Source of the DNA: Micromonospora rhizosphaerae
GTDB lineage: Bacteria > Actinomycetota > Actinomycetes > Mycobacteriales > Micromonosporaceae
Assembly (NCBI RefSeq): GCF_900091465.1
Contig: NZ_FMHV01000002.1
Coordinates: forward strand, 5,456,001-5,520,000
Length of the DNA stretch: 64,000 bases
Direction: 5' to 3'
This document shows positions 18,405 through 26,420 of the stretch, piece by piece. The first letter of the stretch is position 1; every line of letters starts with the position of its first letter. A program made the translations under genes and the position numbers. The notes beneath the pieces were generated by a model, which was not told where the DNA came from, made no database searches, and saw nothing but the letters and a program-made list of their open reading frames with translations.

Positions 18405-18621
18405 CGCCCGCAGTCTCCACGATGCACCGCCCACGTCGAGTGGTTGAACGGATCAACACCGGCCCATCGCAGGGCGGCGATGTCCAGGTCGCTCAACAGC
18501 TCCGGGTCGATCTCTCCGCAGGTATCGGTGTGGGCACGCACCAGCTCCTTACTGGCGCGAAATGCCATGTCGGAGGCGATCAACTCTTCCTCCGGGCTCC
18601 GGAAGTGCCTGGCTCCCGCTA

Positions 18622-19751
18622 GTGTCGTGAGTCGTTAATTCGGCCGCAGATAGTAGGCTGTGGGGGTGGCTGGTCGTCCTCGTGGTCTTGTCGAGCTGAC
18701 TGATGATGAGCGTGCGTGTCTGACCCGGTGGGCGCGGCGGGGTAAGTCGTCACAGGCGTTGGCGTTGCGGTCGAAGATCGTCCTGTTGTGCGCCGATGGG
18801 CTGGTCAATACCCATGTCGCGCAGCGGCTTGGTGTGTCGCGGGACATGGTGGGCAAGTGGCGTAGCCGGTTCCTGGCGCGCCGGTTGGAGGGCCTGGTCG
18901 ACGAGCCGCGGCCTGGGGCGCCTCGCCGGATCAGCGACGACCAGGTCGAGGAGGTCATTGTTCGTACGCTGGAGCAGCAGCCGGCCAATCAGGACAGTCA
19001 CTGGTCGACACGGTCGATGGCCAACGCCACCGGGTTGTCGCAGACCGCGGTGTCGCGGATCTGGCGGGCGTTCGGGCTCAAGCCGCATCTGGTGGACACC
19101 TGGAAGCTGTCCGCGGATCCGCTGTTCGTGGAGAAGGTCCGTGACGTGGTCGGCCTGTACCTGGATCCGCCGGTCAAGGCGATGGTGCTGTGCGTGGACG
19201 AGAAGTCGCAGATGCAGGCCCTGGAGCGGACCCGGCCGATGCTGCCGATGATGCCCACGGTCCCGGCCCGACAGACCCACGACTACGTTCGTCATGGTGT
19301 GGCGAGTCTGTTCGCCGCGTTCGACGTCGCCACTGGCACGGTCATCGGGCAGGTCCACCGCAAGCACCGTCACCAGGAGTTCCTGCGCTTCCTCAAGACC
19401 ATCGACGCGAACACCCCCGCCGAGTTGGACCTACACCTGATCCTGGACAACTACGCCACCCACAAGACCCCGGCCGTGCAGCGATGGCTGGCCGCGCATC
19501 CCCGCTTCCACCTGCATTTCACCCCGACCTCGGCGTCCTGGCTGAACCTCGTCGAGCGGTGGTTCGCCGAACTGACCAACCGGAAACTGCGCCGATCCAG
19601 CCACCGGAGCCTCGCCGAACTCGAAGCCGACGTCCGCGCCTGGATCGACGCATGGAACGCCGACCCGAAGCCCTTCGTCTGGACCAGGACCGCCGACGAC
19701 ATCCTCAACAGCGTCGCCACCTACTGTGGCCGAATTAACGACTCAGGACAC
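18622..19751 (+). mobile_element. IS630-family insertion sequence, TA target duplication
   Basis: Inverted ends of about 27 bp (GTGTC[G/C]TGAGTCGTTAATTC then GGCC) with a single early mismatch are flanked by TA (18620-18621 and 19752-19753), the duplication of IS630/Tc1-type elements. The element is 1130 bp with one transposase gene. It interrupts orfX. Collapsing the insertion recreates GGCTCCCGCTAGGAGCC, a perfect 6-bp inverted repeat around the TA, so the target was a small hairpin. Confidence 0.92.
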
Positions 19752-19754
19752 TAG
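18660..19754 (+). CDS. IS630-family transposase
   Basis: A 364-residue single-frame transposase: N-terminal double HTH (LVNTHVAQRLGVSRDMVGKW and SRIWRAFGLKPHLVDTW) and a DDE domain with Asp in LCVDEKSQMQAL, Asp in LHLILDNYATHK and Glu in SWLNLVERWFAELT. The last codons run through the right inverted repeat and the stop TAG is completed by the TA duplication plus the flanking G, so its C-terminus depends on the insertion site. GTG 18660 is used; another GTG lies at 18666. It appears intact. Confidence 0.9.
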   Translation: MGVAGRPRGLVELTDDERACLTRWARRGKSSQALALRSKIVLLCADGLVNTHVAQRLGVSRDMVGKWRSRFLARRLEGLVDEPRPGAPRRISDDQVEEVIVRTLEQQPANQDSHWSTRSMANATGLSQTAVSRIWRAFGLKPHLVDTWKLSADPLFVEKVRDVVGLYLDPPVKAMVLCVDEKSQMQALERTRPMLPMMPTVPARQTHDYVRHGVASLFAAFDVATGTVIGQVHRKHRHQEFLRFLKTIDANTPAELDLHLILDNYATHKTPAVQRWLAAHPRFHLHFTPTSASWLNLVERWFAELTNRKLRRSSHRSLAELEADVRAWIDAWNADPKPFVWTRTADDILNSVATYCGRINDSGH

Positions 19755-20055
19755 GAGCCGGCGGGTGACCTTCTCCTCGGCGATGACCAACTTGTGGCGC
19801 CGCTCCAGCTCTTCGCGTTCCTCGCGGGCGATCCGCTGCGCCTGCCGCGCCGCACTCTCAGCCAGCAGTCCGATGAACCACTGCGGTGCACCGGCTGGAA
19901 CCTTCATCCACTCCCTGGCGTGCTGCGGGGTGAGCTGCTCGATCACATCAGCGGCACGCATTGCCGCCGCAACCTCATGCACCTTCAACTGCATGATGTT
20001 TGCCACCTGCACCGGGCACAGGGCGCGGTCGGCCTTCTTCTGCGGGCTGATCTTC

Positions 20056-20280
20056 TTACCCACGGCCTTCTTTTCCCGTTGCGGCGGCAACAGCGCGGGC
20101 GGCGCGGTTCTTCGCCGCCCGCTGGCCGTATAGACGTACACACATCGACGTGAGCACGTCAGTCATGTCTTTCACCAGGTCGTCCGTGGACTCCTCCGGG
20201 TCGAGGATCAGCAGCTCCCGGCCGGTAGCGGTCAGAGCGGCTTGCAGGTGCTCGACGCCGAAGCGCGCCAGCCGGTCCTT
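20056..20280 (-). pseudogene. tnpA: IS607 TnpA serine recombinase, C-terminal remnant
   Basis: The minus frame reads KDRLARFGVEHLQAALTATG, then DPEESTDDLVKDMTDVLTSM and ends RGQRAAKNRAAR-like to TAA at 20056, closely matching the C-terminal half of the intact TnpA at 61 kb. Upstream of KDRL homology stops abruptly, so the MerR-like DNA-binding domain and the catalytic serine are gone. It overlaps the orfX start by 8 bases. Confidence 0.8.
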
Positions 20281-20672
20281 TCGCCCTCCTCAACCAGCAA
20301 CTCCTCGACGACGGCAAGAGTTGCCGTTACCCGCCTGCTCCTACGCTGCACCACGTCCATGACGACGTCCTGCACTAGGATCTCGCCACCCGCTGTGGGG
20401 AGCCCGGCGGCGGCCATGAGCCGCCCGACGGGAGTCAACGGTCGCCGCTTGAAGAGTCCCACTGGCATCACCTTCGGTAACCGCGGCGTCCGGGCCGGTC
20501 GCCGTCCGGGTCGCCTGATCATGCCAGCCGCCTCCGTACCAATCAGCTTCGTTTCTTCCCGGCCTGCTGGTCGGCCCGGGCGCCGAACACCGCCCGCGCG
20601 GATCGCGGCTATGAGAATGCGCTCGCGTCGCGTACAGAGTTCCCCCGCCTACGTTCGCCTTGCGATGATCCA
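20281..20672. other. region upstream of the broken IS607 end
   Basis: A minus-strand frame from ATG 20468 (GAAGG upstream) reads MPVGLFKRRPLTPVGRLMAA and GGEILVQDVVMDVVQRRSRR before running out of register into the tnpA remnant. It could be the start of the host gene that received the element or a deletion junction. No family is recognised. The remaining bases up to the VOC gene show only weak frames. Confidence 0.3.
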
Positions 20673-21071
20673 GTGGTGACCTCCTACGTATCCCACACCA
20701 CCGTGGATTGTGCCGACGCCTACGCCTTGTCTCGTTGGTGGCAAGCCGTTCTCGACTACAGCGAGAACCCGGACGATCCGAACGAGCCCGGCCACGAGGA
20801 ATGCATGATCTACTCCCGTGACGGGCGGCACCGCCTGCTCTTCATCGAGGTGCCGGAAGTAAAGCAGGTCAAGAACAGGATCCATCTCGACTTGCGTCCT
20901 GTCGACGGCACGCGCGACGCCGAGCTGGCGCGGCTGACCGAGCTCGGTGCGGCCGTCGTGGCTGACCGCCGCGAGGCCGACGGAACGGGATGGGTTGTGC
21001 TTGCCGACCCGGAAGGCAACGAGTTCTGCATTCTTCGGAGCGACGCCGAGATCGCTGGCTCGCGGCCATGA
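20673..21071 (+). CDS. VOC-superfamily (glyoxalase-like) protein
   Basis: A 132-residue protein with the beta-alpha-beta-beta-beta pattern of the vicinal oxygen chelate fold: HTTVDCADAYALSRWWQAVL at the N-terminus, KNRIHLDLRPVD in the middle and a C-terminal WVVLADPEGNEFCIL, the standard Glu-bearing metal-site strand of actinobacterial glyoxalase-like proteins. Likely a cytosolic small-molecule enzyme or binding protein. Start GTG 20673 or the adjacent GTG 20676. Confidence 0.88.
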   Translation: MVTSYVSHTTVDCADAYALSRWWQAVLDYSENPDDPNEPGHEECMIYSRDGRHRLLFIEVPEVKQVKNRIHLDLRPVDGTRDAELARLTELGAAVVADRREADGTGWVVLADPEGNEFCILRSDAEIAGSRP

Positions 21072-21263
21072 CGGCGTTGGGCTTGCCCATGCAGCCGGTC
21101 GCTACGTCCGCTCATCGGCGTCCGGACGGCATCCGGGCCAGCTCGGCGTGACGGTACGTAGCGCGCGGATGCGGCAGATGAGGATGCCGGCCCACCAGCC
21201 GGGCACTGATCTTGCAGGCGACAGCTCGCACGATGGTCCGGCGCATAAGGAAGACTGGCGGGC

Positions 21264-21854
21264 ATGGCTGATCTGGGAGACCCGAAGGCGGCGCTGCACC
21301 ACTACCTGCAGGCGACTCGCGATGACCTCATCTGGAAGCTCGAGGGGCTGAGTGAACGCGAGGCCAGACTGCCCCGCACCACGACCGGCAACAACCTGCT
21401 GGGAGTCCTCAAGCACTGCCTCAATGTCGAAGCCGGCTACTTCGGGCCTACCTTCGGGCGTGAGTTCCCGACGCCCGAGGAACTGGTCCCCATGCCGGCG
21501 TACGACGAGGATCCGCAGGCAGACTGGTACGCGCGGGAGGACGAGACGAAGGATGGGCTGATCGACCTGTATCGCCGTGTCGGGGTGTTCGCGGATCAGA
21601 CGATCGAACAGCTACCGCTCGACGCGCCGGGGCGAGTGCCGTGGTGGCAGCCTGGTAGGCAGATCGTGACGCTGCAAAGGATCATCGTCCACGTGACCTG
21701 CGACCTCGCCCGTCACGCCGGTCACGCCGACATCATGCGCGAGCAGTACGACACGGCGATCGGCTTGCGGCGGGAGAACACCAACGTCCCTCACGACTAT
21801 GACTGGCCGGCGTACGTCACCAAGCTGACGAAGCTCGCTGACCGGTTTGAGTAG
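21264..21854 (+). CDS. DinB-family (DUF664) protein
   Basis: A 196-residue four-helix-bundle protein: LHHYLQATRDDLIWKLEGLS, TGNNLLGVLKHCLNVEAGYF with the first metal-ligand His, and IVHVTCDLARHAGHADIMRE with the second His cluster, as in DinB/DUF664 thiol- or metal-dependent transferases (YfiT-like). Members act in mycothiol- or bacillithiol-linked detoxification or maleylpyruvate isomerisation. ATG 21264. It is separated by 190 bases from the VOC gene and may not share its operon. Confidence 0.88.
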   Translation: MADLGDPKAALHHYLQATRDDLIWKLEGLSEREARLPRTTTGNNLLGVLKHCLNVEAGYFGPTFGREFPTPEELVPMPAYDEDPQADWYAREDETKDGLIDLYRRVGVFADQTIEQLPLDAPGRVPWWQPGRQIVTLQRIIVHVTCDLARHAGHADIMREQYDTAIGLRRENTNVPHDYDWPAYVTKLTKLADRFE

Positions 21855-21934
21855 CCGAACGGTTCCATCGATACAAGCGGTGAGGCCAGCACACGCTCAT
21901 CGGCAAAGTAGAACCGCTCAGATGGCGGTCGTGA

Positions 21935-22156
21935 TCAGGTGCGGTCTTCCGGCCGCCACGCTTCGTAGCCGCGGTCCTGGACGACCGGGAATCGCCGATA
22001 AGCCGCGTCGATCCACGCATCGATGGCTTCCGGAGAGCGCCTGATCGCATCGATGAGGTCCTGGACGGCGTCCCATTTTTCAGTGCTGAGGTGCTGGCGA
22101 AGTTCCGCTTCGGTCACCTCCGTGTAGGTCATGGCGAGCTGCCACCAGAACTTCAT
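21935..22156 (-). CDS. small hypothetical protein
   Basis: A 73-residue frame (MKFWWQLAMTYTEVTEAELR ... ending RGYEAWRPEDRT). A shorter start, MTYTEVTEAEL at 22132, is equally likely. The protein is acidic and helical (KWDAVQDLIDAIRRSPEAID), with no recognised domain. No ribosome site is convincing for either start. Kept because the codon pattern is consistent over the whole frame. Confidence 0.4.
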   Translation of the reverse strand: MKFWWQLAMTYTEVTEAELRQHLSTEKWDAVQDLIDAIRRSPEAIDAWIDAAYRRFPVVQDRGYEAWRPEDRT

Positions 22157-22343
22157 CAGCGCCCCGGCGAGTCGTACAGGGGAAGACGAACACGAATGGC
22201 ACTGGGTCGATTGTGCAGACGTCGAGCTTGCCCTTACGTTGACAACGCTGCGGTCCCGAGACGGCTCCAACAGGTCGGGCTGATATGCAGATCAGGCTGA
22301 GATGTCTGTGCTTCGCGCGTCGTTCTGTCGGACACAACGACGA

Positions 22344-23531
22344 CTAACCCGAGTCTGTCGTGCCTGCCAGTTCCGTTAGCCGGCGTTCAAGGAAGCGTCG
22401 TTCGGCGCCGTCGTCGGTGAGTTGTCTCGCACGTCGATAGGCGTCACGCGCCTCGTCGGTGCGCCCGAGACGTCGCAGGAGTTCGGCCCTGGTCGAGTGC
22501 AGATAGCGGAAGTCGTCGAGACCGAGTTGGTCGACGATACGCAGGCCGGCCTCGGGGCCTTCGGCCTCGGCGATGGCGATGGCGCGGTTGAGCTCCACGA
22601 CGGGCGAGCCGGTCAGGCGGCCGAGCTGGCCGTAAAGTGCCGCGATCTGCGCCCAGTCGCACGGCATCTCGGCGTGCAACGAGGCGATCGCGGCCTGCAG
22701 CACATACGGCCCGCGGCCACCCAGGGCCAGCGCGCGATCGAGCTCGGCGCGGCCATCGGCGATTTGCTCGGTGTTCCACCGGGACCGGTCCTGATCGCCG
22801 AGCAGCACGAGCTCGCCGTCGCTGAACCGCGCCTCGCGTCGGGAATCGTGCAGGAGCATCAGCGCCAGCAGCCCGTGAACCTCGGGGTCGTCCGGAAGCA
22901 GTTCGGCCAGCGCGCGCCCCAACCAGATCGCCTCCGCCGCCAACTCGTCGCGGCCGCCGTAGCCCTCGTTGTAGATCAGGTAGACGACGGCGAGAACGGC
23001 GTCGAGACGCTCGCGGAGCAGGTGAACCGGTGGCACGCGAAACGGGATGCCCGCCGCTTTGATCTTTCGCTTGGCCCGCACCAGCCGCTGCGCCATCGTG
23101 CGCTCCGGTACCAGGAAGGCCCGGGCGATCTCGTCCGTGGTGAGCCCGCCCAGGGTGCGCAGCGTGAGCGCAACCTGCGCCTCGACTGCGAGCGCCGGGT
23201 GACAGCAGGTGAAGATGAGCTCCAGGCGCTCGTCGGGAAACATCGTGGTGTTCATCGGCACCTCGGCACGATCGCCGGCGACGAGCAGGCCGAACTTGGC
23301 CGTGAGCGCCCGATCGCGGCGGATGCGATCCGTCGCGTGATTCCGAGCCGTCGTCATCAGCCAGGCGCGCGGGTTGCGGGGGATGCCGTCGCGTGGCCAC
23401 CGGTCGGCGGCGATGGCGAACGCCTCCTGCGCGGCTTCCTCGGCGAGGTCAAAATCGCCGAGGAAGCCGATCAGGGCGGCCAGGACGCGGCCCCACTCCT
23501 CGCGGAAGACCTGATCGAGCGCCGCTACCAA
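22344..23531 (-). CDS. ECF42-type sigma factor with TPR-like C-terminal extension
   Basis: A 395-residue protein. Region 2 ([39 protein letters not shown]) and region 4 ([37 protein letters not shown]) are those of group IV sigma factors; the roughly 200-residue helical extension ([43 protein letters not shown]) is the hallmark of ECF42, which replaces an anti-sigma factor. Members are encoded next to DGPF proteins and activate those genes. TTG 23531 overlaps the stop of the upstream DGPF gene (TTGGTAG), so the two are coupled. Confidence 0.92.
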   Translation of the reverse strand: MVAALDQVFREEWGRVLAALIGFLGDFDLAEEAAQEAFAIAADRWPRDGIPRNPRAWLMTTARNHATDRIRRDRALTAKFGLLVAGDRAEVPMNTTMFPDERLELIFTCCHPALAVEAQVALTLRTLGGLTTDEIARAFLVPERTMAQRLVRAKRKIKAAGIPFRVPPVHLLRERLDAVLAVVYLIYNEGYGGRDELAAEAIWLGRALAELLPDDPEVHGLLALMLLHDSRREARFSDGELVLLGDQDRSRWNTEQIADGRAELDRALALGGRGPYVLQAAIASLHAEMPCDWAQIAALYGQLGRLTGSPVVELNRAIAIAEAEGPEAGLRIVDQLGLDDFRYLHSTRAELLRRLGRTDEARDAYRRARQLTDDGAERRFLERRLTELAGTTDSG

Positions 23532-23872
23532 TACACCTCCGACGGGCGGATCTCGACGGCGCCACCATAGCGTGCCGCAGGGACACGGGCGGCCACCTCG
23601 ATGGCCGCGTCGAGGTCGTCCGCCTCGAGGATGAACCAGCCGCCGACGGCCTCCTTCATCCCGACGAACGGGCCGTCGGTCGTCAGGGTCTTGCCGCCCT
23701 CGACCCGCACGGTGGTCGCGTTGTCGGGCAGGCCCATCGGCAGCCCGGGGGTGACGCCCGGCGTCTGGTTGATCCCTTGGTAGTCGGCGTAGACCTGCTT
23801 CTGCTGCTCCTCGGGCAGCGCGGCCTGTCGCTCAAGCGCGGGGCCTTGATAGATCAGCATGACGTACTTCAT
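23525..23872 (-). CDS. DGPF-family (YCII-related) protein
   Basis: A 115-residue protein starting [20 protein letters not shown] with a [20 protein letters not shown] core, the DGPF(A/V)E/MKE motif, and a C-terminal [23 protein letters not shown] proteins are small ferredoxin-like enzymes or binders whose genes are the main targets of ECF42 sigma factors. The gene lies immediately upstream of its sigma factor in the same operon, with the stop overlapping the sigma TTG. Biochemical role unknown. Confidence 0.92.
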   Translation of the reverse strand: MKYVMLIYQGPALERQAALPEEQQKQVYADYQGINQTPGVTPGLPMGLPDNATTVRVEGGKTLTTDGPFVGMKEAVGGWFILEADDLDAAIEVAARVPAARYGGAVEIRPSEVYW

Positions 23873-24153
23873 CGCGTCCTCCTCGTCACTACCAGATGGT
23901 CACGCAATAAGACGAACGACGAGCCAGGAAAACGACAGCTCGACACCGGAAATCTTGACCTCCTCCGTACTTGACCTTGTCCAGACCTCGTCTATCCTGC
24001 GGGGTTGACAAGACCGACGTCGGTTTCCCATCGCCGATCACCCGACTGATCAACTTTGGTGGTACGAAAGCCGCACCCTCATCCCGGAGGATCGCGATCC
24101 GGCAACGGCACCCAGCGTGCCGAACGAGTCACGGATCCCGGTAGGGCAAGACC

Positions 24154-24330
24154 GTGACCAACGACGAAACCACCCACCGGCTGACACTCAGCCCAGCCAC
24201 GGCACGCGCCCACGTCAGCCGCGCGATGATCAAACTCGCCGCCCGTGACCGAGCCCAGCTGGTCGTATTCGCCTACCAATCCGGGCTCGCGCCAGCGAAC
24301 GTCACCCCGGGACCCAGTCGCGTCGTCGCA
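24154..24330 (+). pseudogene. C-terminal LuxR-type HTH remnant of a response regulator
   Basis: The frame contains LSPATARAHVSRAMIKLAAR and DRAQLVVFAYQSGLA, the second half of a NarL/LuxR DNA-binding domain and its usual end. The receiver domain and first half of the HTH are missing, replaced by unrelated sequence. After the natural end the frame drifts on without homology. It is an isolated scrap of a lost two-component regulator. Confidence 0.65.
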
Positions 24331-24496
24331 ACTGCGTCCACTCAGATCGATCGAATCACTGACGACCGTCGGCGTCAGCGCCCGGCGTCGCGCGTCGACC
24401 ACAAGCGTCTGAGCGGCAGCCGCGGGCACCGTCACCGGCAGATCAATGCTCCACCCGGCGGGACGCAACCCGCGCGTTCTGGTGGATCATCGGAGC

Positions 24497-24922
24497 ATGG
24501 TCGGACCGGCTCCATCGATGGCGCACGTCCCGCTACACGAGGTACTACCGCGTGACTACTTGAGCGCTGAAGGCGAGCTGCGGAGGTTGGCGAACGAACT
24601 CGACAGCCACCCGTCGGCTGCCGACCGCACGGTATGGCATTGGCATCCAGACCGGACGGAGCCCCCGCAGGCCTCGAACAGACGCCGTTACCTGCTGCTC
24701 GTCGACACGACGATCACGTTGTACAACACCCGCGACGACTGGCTCGAACTCACACTCGACATCGCCTGGCTGGCACCACCAAAGCTCACCGTGGACGCGG
24801 CGGTGGAGGTGGCGTGCTGGTGCCCGCAGGACCACAACATGCACCAAGTGCGTCAGGCGCAATGGCACGCGGTAAACAGCCACGAGCTGGTCGAGACGTT
24901 CGCTGCCGGCACGGCGATGTGA
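24497..24922 (+). CDS. hypothetical protein
   Basis: A 141-residue frame from ATG 24497 (CGGAG upstream) reading MVGPAPSMAHVPLHEVLPRD, then SNRRRYLLLVDTTITLYNTR, DDWLELTLDIAWLAPP and VEVACWCPQDHNMHQVR. The alternating hydrophobic strands suggest a small beta-rich or alpha/beta protein. No known domain is recognised. An upstream start at 24446 would add a weakly convincing stretch. Confidence 0.5.
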   Translation: MVGPAPSMAHVPLHEVLPRDYLSAEGELRRLANELDSHPSAADRTVWHWHPDRTEPPQASNRRRYLLLVDTTITLYNTRDDWLELTLDIAWLAPPKLTVDAAVEVACWCPQDHNMHQVRQAQWHAVNSHELVETFAAGTAM

Positions 24923-25320
24923 TGGACGTCCTCGCCTCGGGCCCATTCGAACCGCATCCCTGGCGAGTCCAGGTCGGCCTGCCTGATGCGCCTGAGACCA
25001 GCCGGTAGCCGACCGTCCGCTCATCGCAGAGTCGGACGTACCCGCCGGCGGATCTGCGAACGCGCCACTCGCGGCATGGGTGAGCGGATGTCAGCGACAG
25101 GGCCCGGCGGGTCCGGGTGGCCACCTCGGCCGGTCGATCGACGGAGAGCGTTGACCCACGGGCCCGGCGGGGAAACGCACCACCGGCGAGGCAGCGGGCG
25201 CCGCAGCCGCGGGTGGGCACCGTGGGACGGGTTGCCACTACGATGAGGGCGCGTGGCCGAAGTGGACGGGCCGGACCGCCGCGTCCGGCTCGGCAGACAT
25301 CAGAGCCGATGGAGGCACCT
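24923..25320. other. gap without a supported gene
   Basis: Nearly 400 bases before the methyltransferase start. Frames on both strands are Arg-rich and typical of high-GC antisense noise. The end of the stretch carries the GGAGG ribosome site (25311-25315) of the next gene. Nothing else is seen. Confidence 0.4.
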
Positions 25321-26169
25321 GTGAGCAGCGAAGAGACGAGATTCTCGCCGGTCGCCGCGGAGCTGACGTCATCGCGGATCGACACGTCGGTGGCGCATCC
25401 GGCCCGCCGATACAACTACTGGCTCGGCGGCAAGGACAACTTCCAGGCCGACCGGGAGTCCGGCGACGCGATCGCAGCAGCCTTCCCCGCCGTCCGCATC
25501 GCCGCGTTGGAAAACCGTTACTTCCTGCGCCGCGCCGTGTCCTTCCTGGCCGAAGAGGCGGGGATCCGGCAGTTCCTCGACATCGGCACCGGAATCCCGA
25601 CCGCCAACAACACTCACGAAGTCGCACAGTCCATCGCCCCGCATTCGCGGATCGTCTACGTCGACAACGACCCGATCGTGCTGTCCCACGCCCGCGCCTT
25701 GCTCACCAGCTCTCCCGAAGGCGCCACCGCCTACATCGACGCCGACCTGCGCGAGCCGGAGAAGATCCTCAATCACCCGGACCTGCTGCGCACCCTGGAC
25801 CTGTCCCAACCGGTGGCGCTGATGCTGATCGCGATCACGCACTTCATCGTCGACTCTGAGGACCCGTACGGGATCGTCACCCGGCTGCTCGACGCGCTGC
25901 CATCGGGCAGTTATTTGGCTGTCACCAACGTGACCACCGATCTCATGCCGCCAGAGCAAAAGAGGGAGGCCGACGCCGCTGCCACCAGCGGCCGGCACGG
26001 CCCGATCCGGTTCCGCAGTCGCGATGAGTTCGCCCGCTTCTTTGACGGGCTCGAGCTGGCGCCTCCGGGGATCGGTCCGGTGGCGGAGTGGCGGGCCGAA
26101 AACGAGCCGCAGCCGCGCCCGTCCGCCGCCGAGGCTTCCGTCTACGGAGGCGTCGCCCGCAAACCCTGA
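25321..26169 (+). CDS. SAM-dependent methyltransferase, DUF574/Methyltransf_19 family
   Basis: A 282-residue protein with the DUF574 signature HPARRYNYWLGGKDNFQADR near the N-terminus, ENRYFLRRAVSFLAEEAGIR, the SAM motif FLDIGTGIPTANNTHEVAQS, VYVDNDPIVLSHARALL and DLSQPVALMLIAITHFIVD. These proteins are abundant in actinomycetes, often near DUF397/helix-turn-helix genes, and their substrates are unknown. GTG 25321 is chosen because GGAGG ends 5 bases before it; an ATG at 25309 overlaps that site. Confidence 0.92.
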   Translation: MSSEETRFSPVAAELTSSRIDTSVAHPARRYNYWLGGKDNFQADRESGDAIAAAFPAVRIAALENRYFLRRAVSFLAEEAGIRQFLDIGTGIPTANNTHEVAQSIAPHSRIVYVDNDPIVLSHARALLTSSPEGATAYIDADLREPEKILNHPDLLRTLDLSQPVALMLIAITHFIVDSEDPYGIVTRLLDALPSGSYLAVTNVTTDLMPPEQKREADAAATSGRHGPIRFRSRDEFARFFDGLELAPPGIGPVAEWRAENEPQPRPSAAEASVYGGVARKP

Positions 26170-26420
26170 CCGACTCGGCACCGTGGAGATGCTGCTTCGT
26201 TGGCATCCTGAACTGGTCTCCCGGCGGTGGGCGTCGCCCTTGCCGAAAACCTCATCCGCCCGGGTGGGAGCAGCTGTAAGCGGATCCTGACCGGGCGGCA
26301 GGAGCCGGGTCCTCTCCCGACTGTCTGTCCCACGCGCGGCATGATGATCGGCTGTGCTGCTTCGACTGGCCTATCTCGGTGTGACGAACGCGGCCCGCGG
26401 ACAGGGCGGTCCGACGCGAG

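Larger units (their letters stand above)
18401..20063 (-). pseudogene. orfX, unknown gene between tnpA and tnpB, split by IS630
   Basis: Deleting the IS630 element and one TA restores one 531-nt frame (176 residues) from GTG 20063 to TGA 18401: MGKKISPQKKADRALCPVQV, LKVHEVAAAMRAADVIEQL, a charged helical middle (ARQAQRIAREEREELERR), across the junction RRLLAGARHFRSPEEELIAS and an end with ALRWAGVDPFNHSTWAV plus HRGDCGR. Its start overlaps the tnpA stop by 8 bases and its stop overlaps the tnpB start by 4. The MQLKVHEVAAAM stretch could be a helix-turn-helix, but no family is recognised. The second IS607 copy in this window lacks it entirely. Confidence 0.7.
16918..20280 (-). mobile_element. 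IS607-type element A: tnpA remnant - orfX - tnpB, left end lost
   Basis: On the minus strand a serine-recombinase tail (20280-20056), an unknown gene (orfX, 20063 start, restored 176 residues) and tnpB (18404-16959) follow each other with overlapping stop/start codons, and end in the same 42-base tail as the intact IS607 element at 61-63 kb. The right border is near 16918-16920. The left end and most of tnpA are missing, and an IS630 copy sits inside orfX, so the element cannot move on its own. tnpB itself is intact. Confidence 0.75.
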
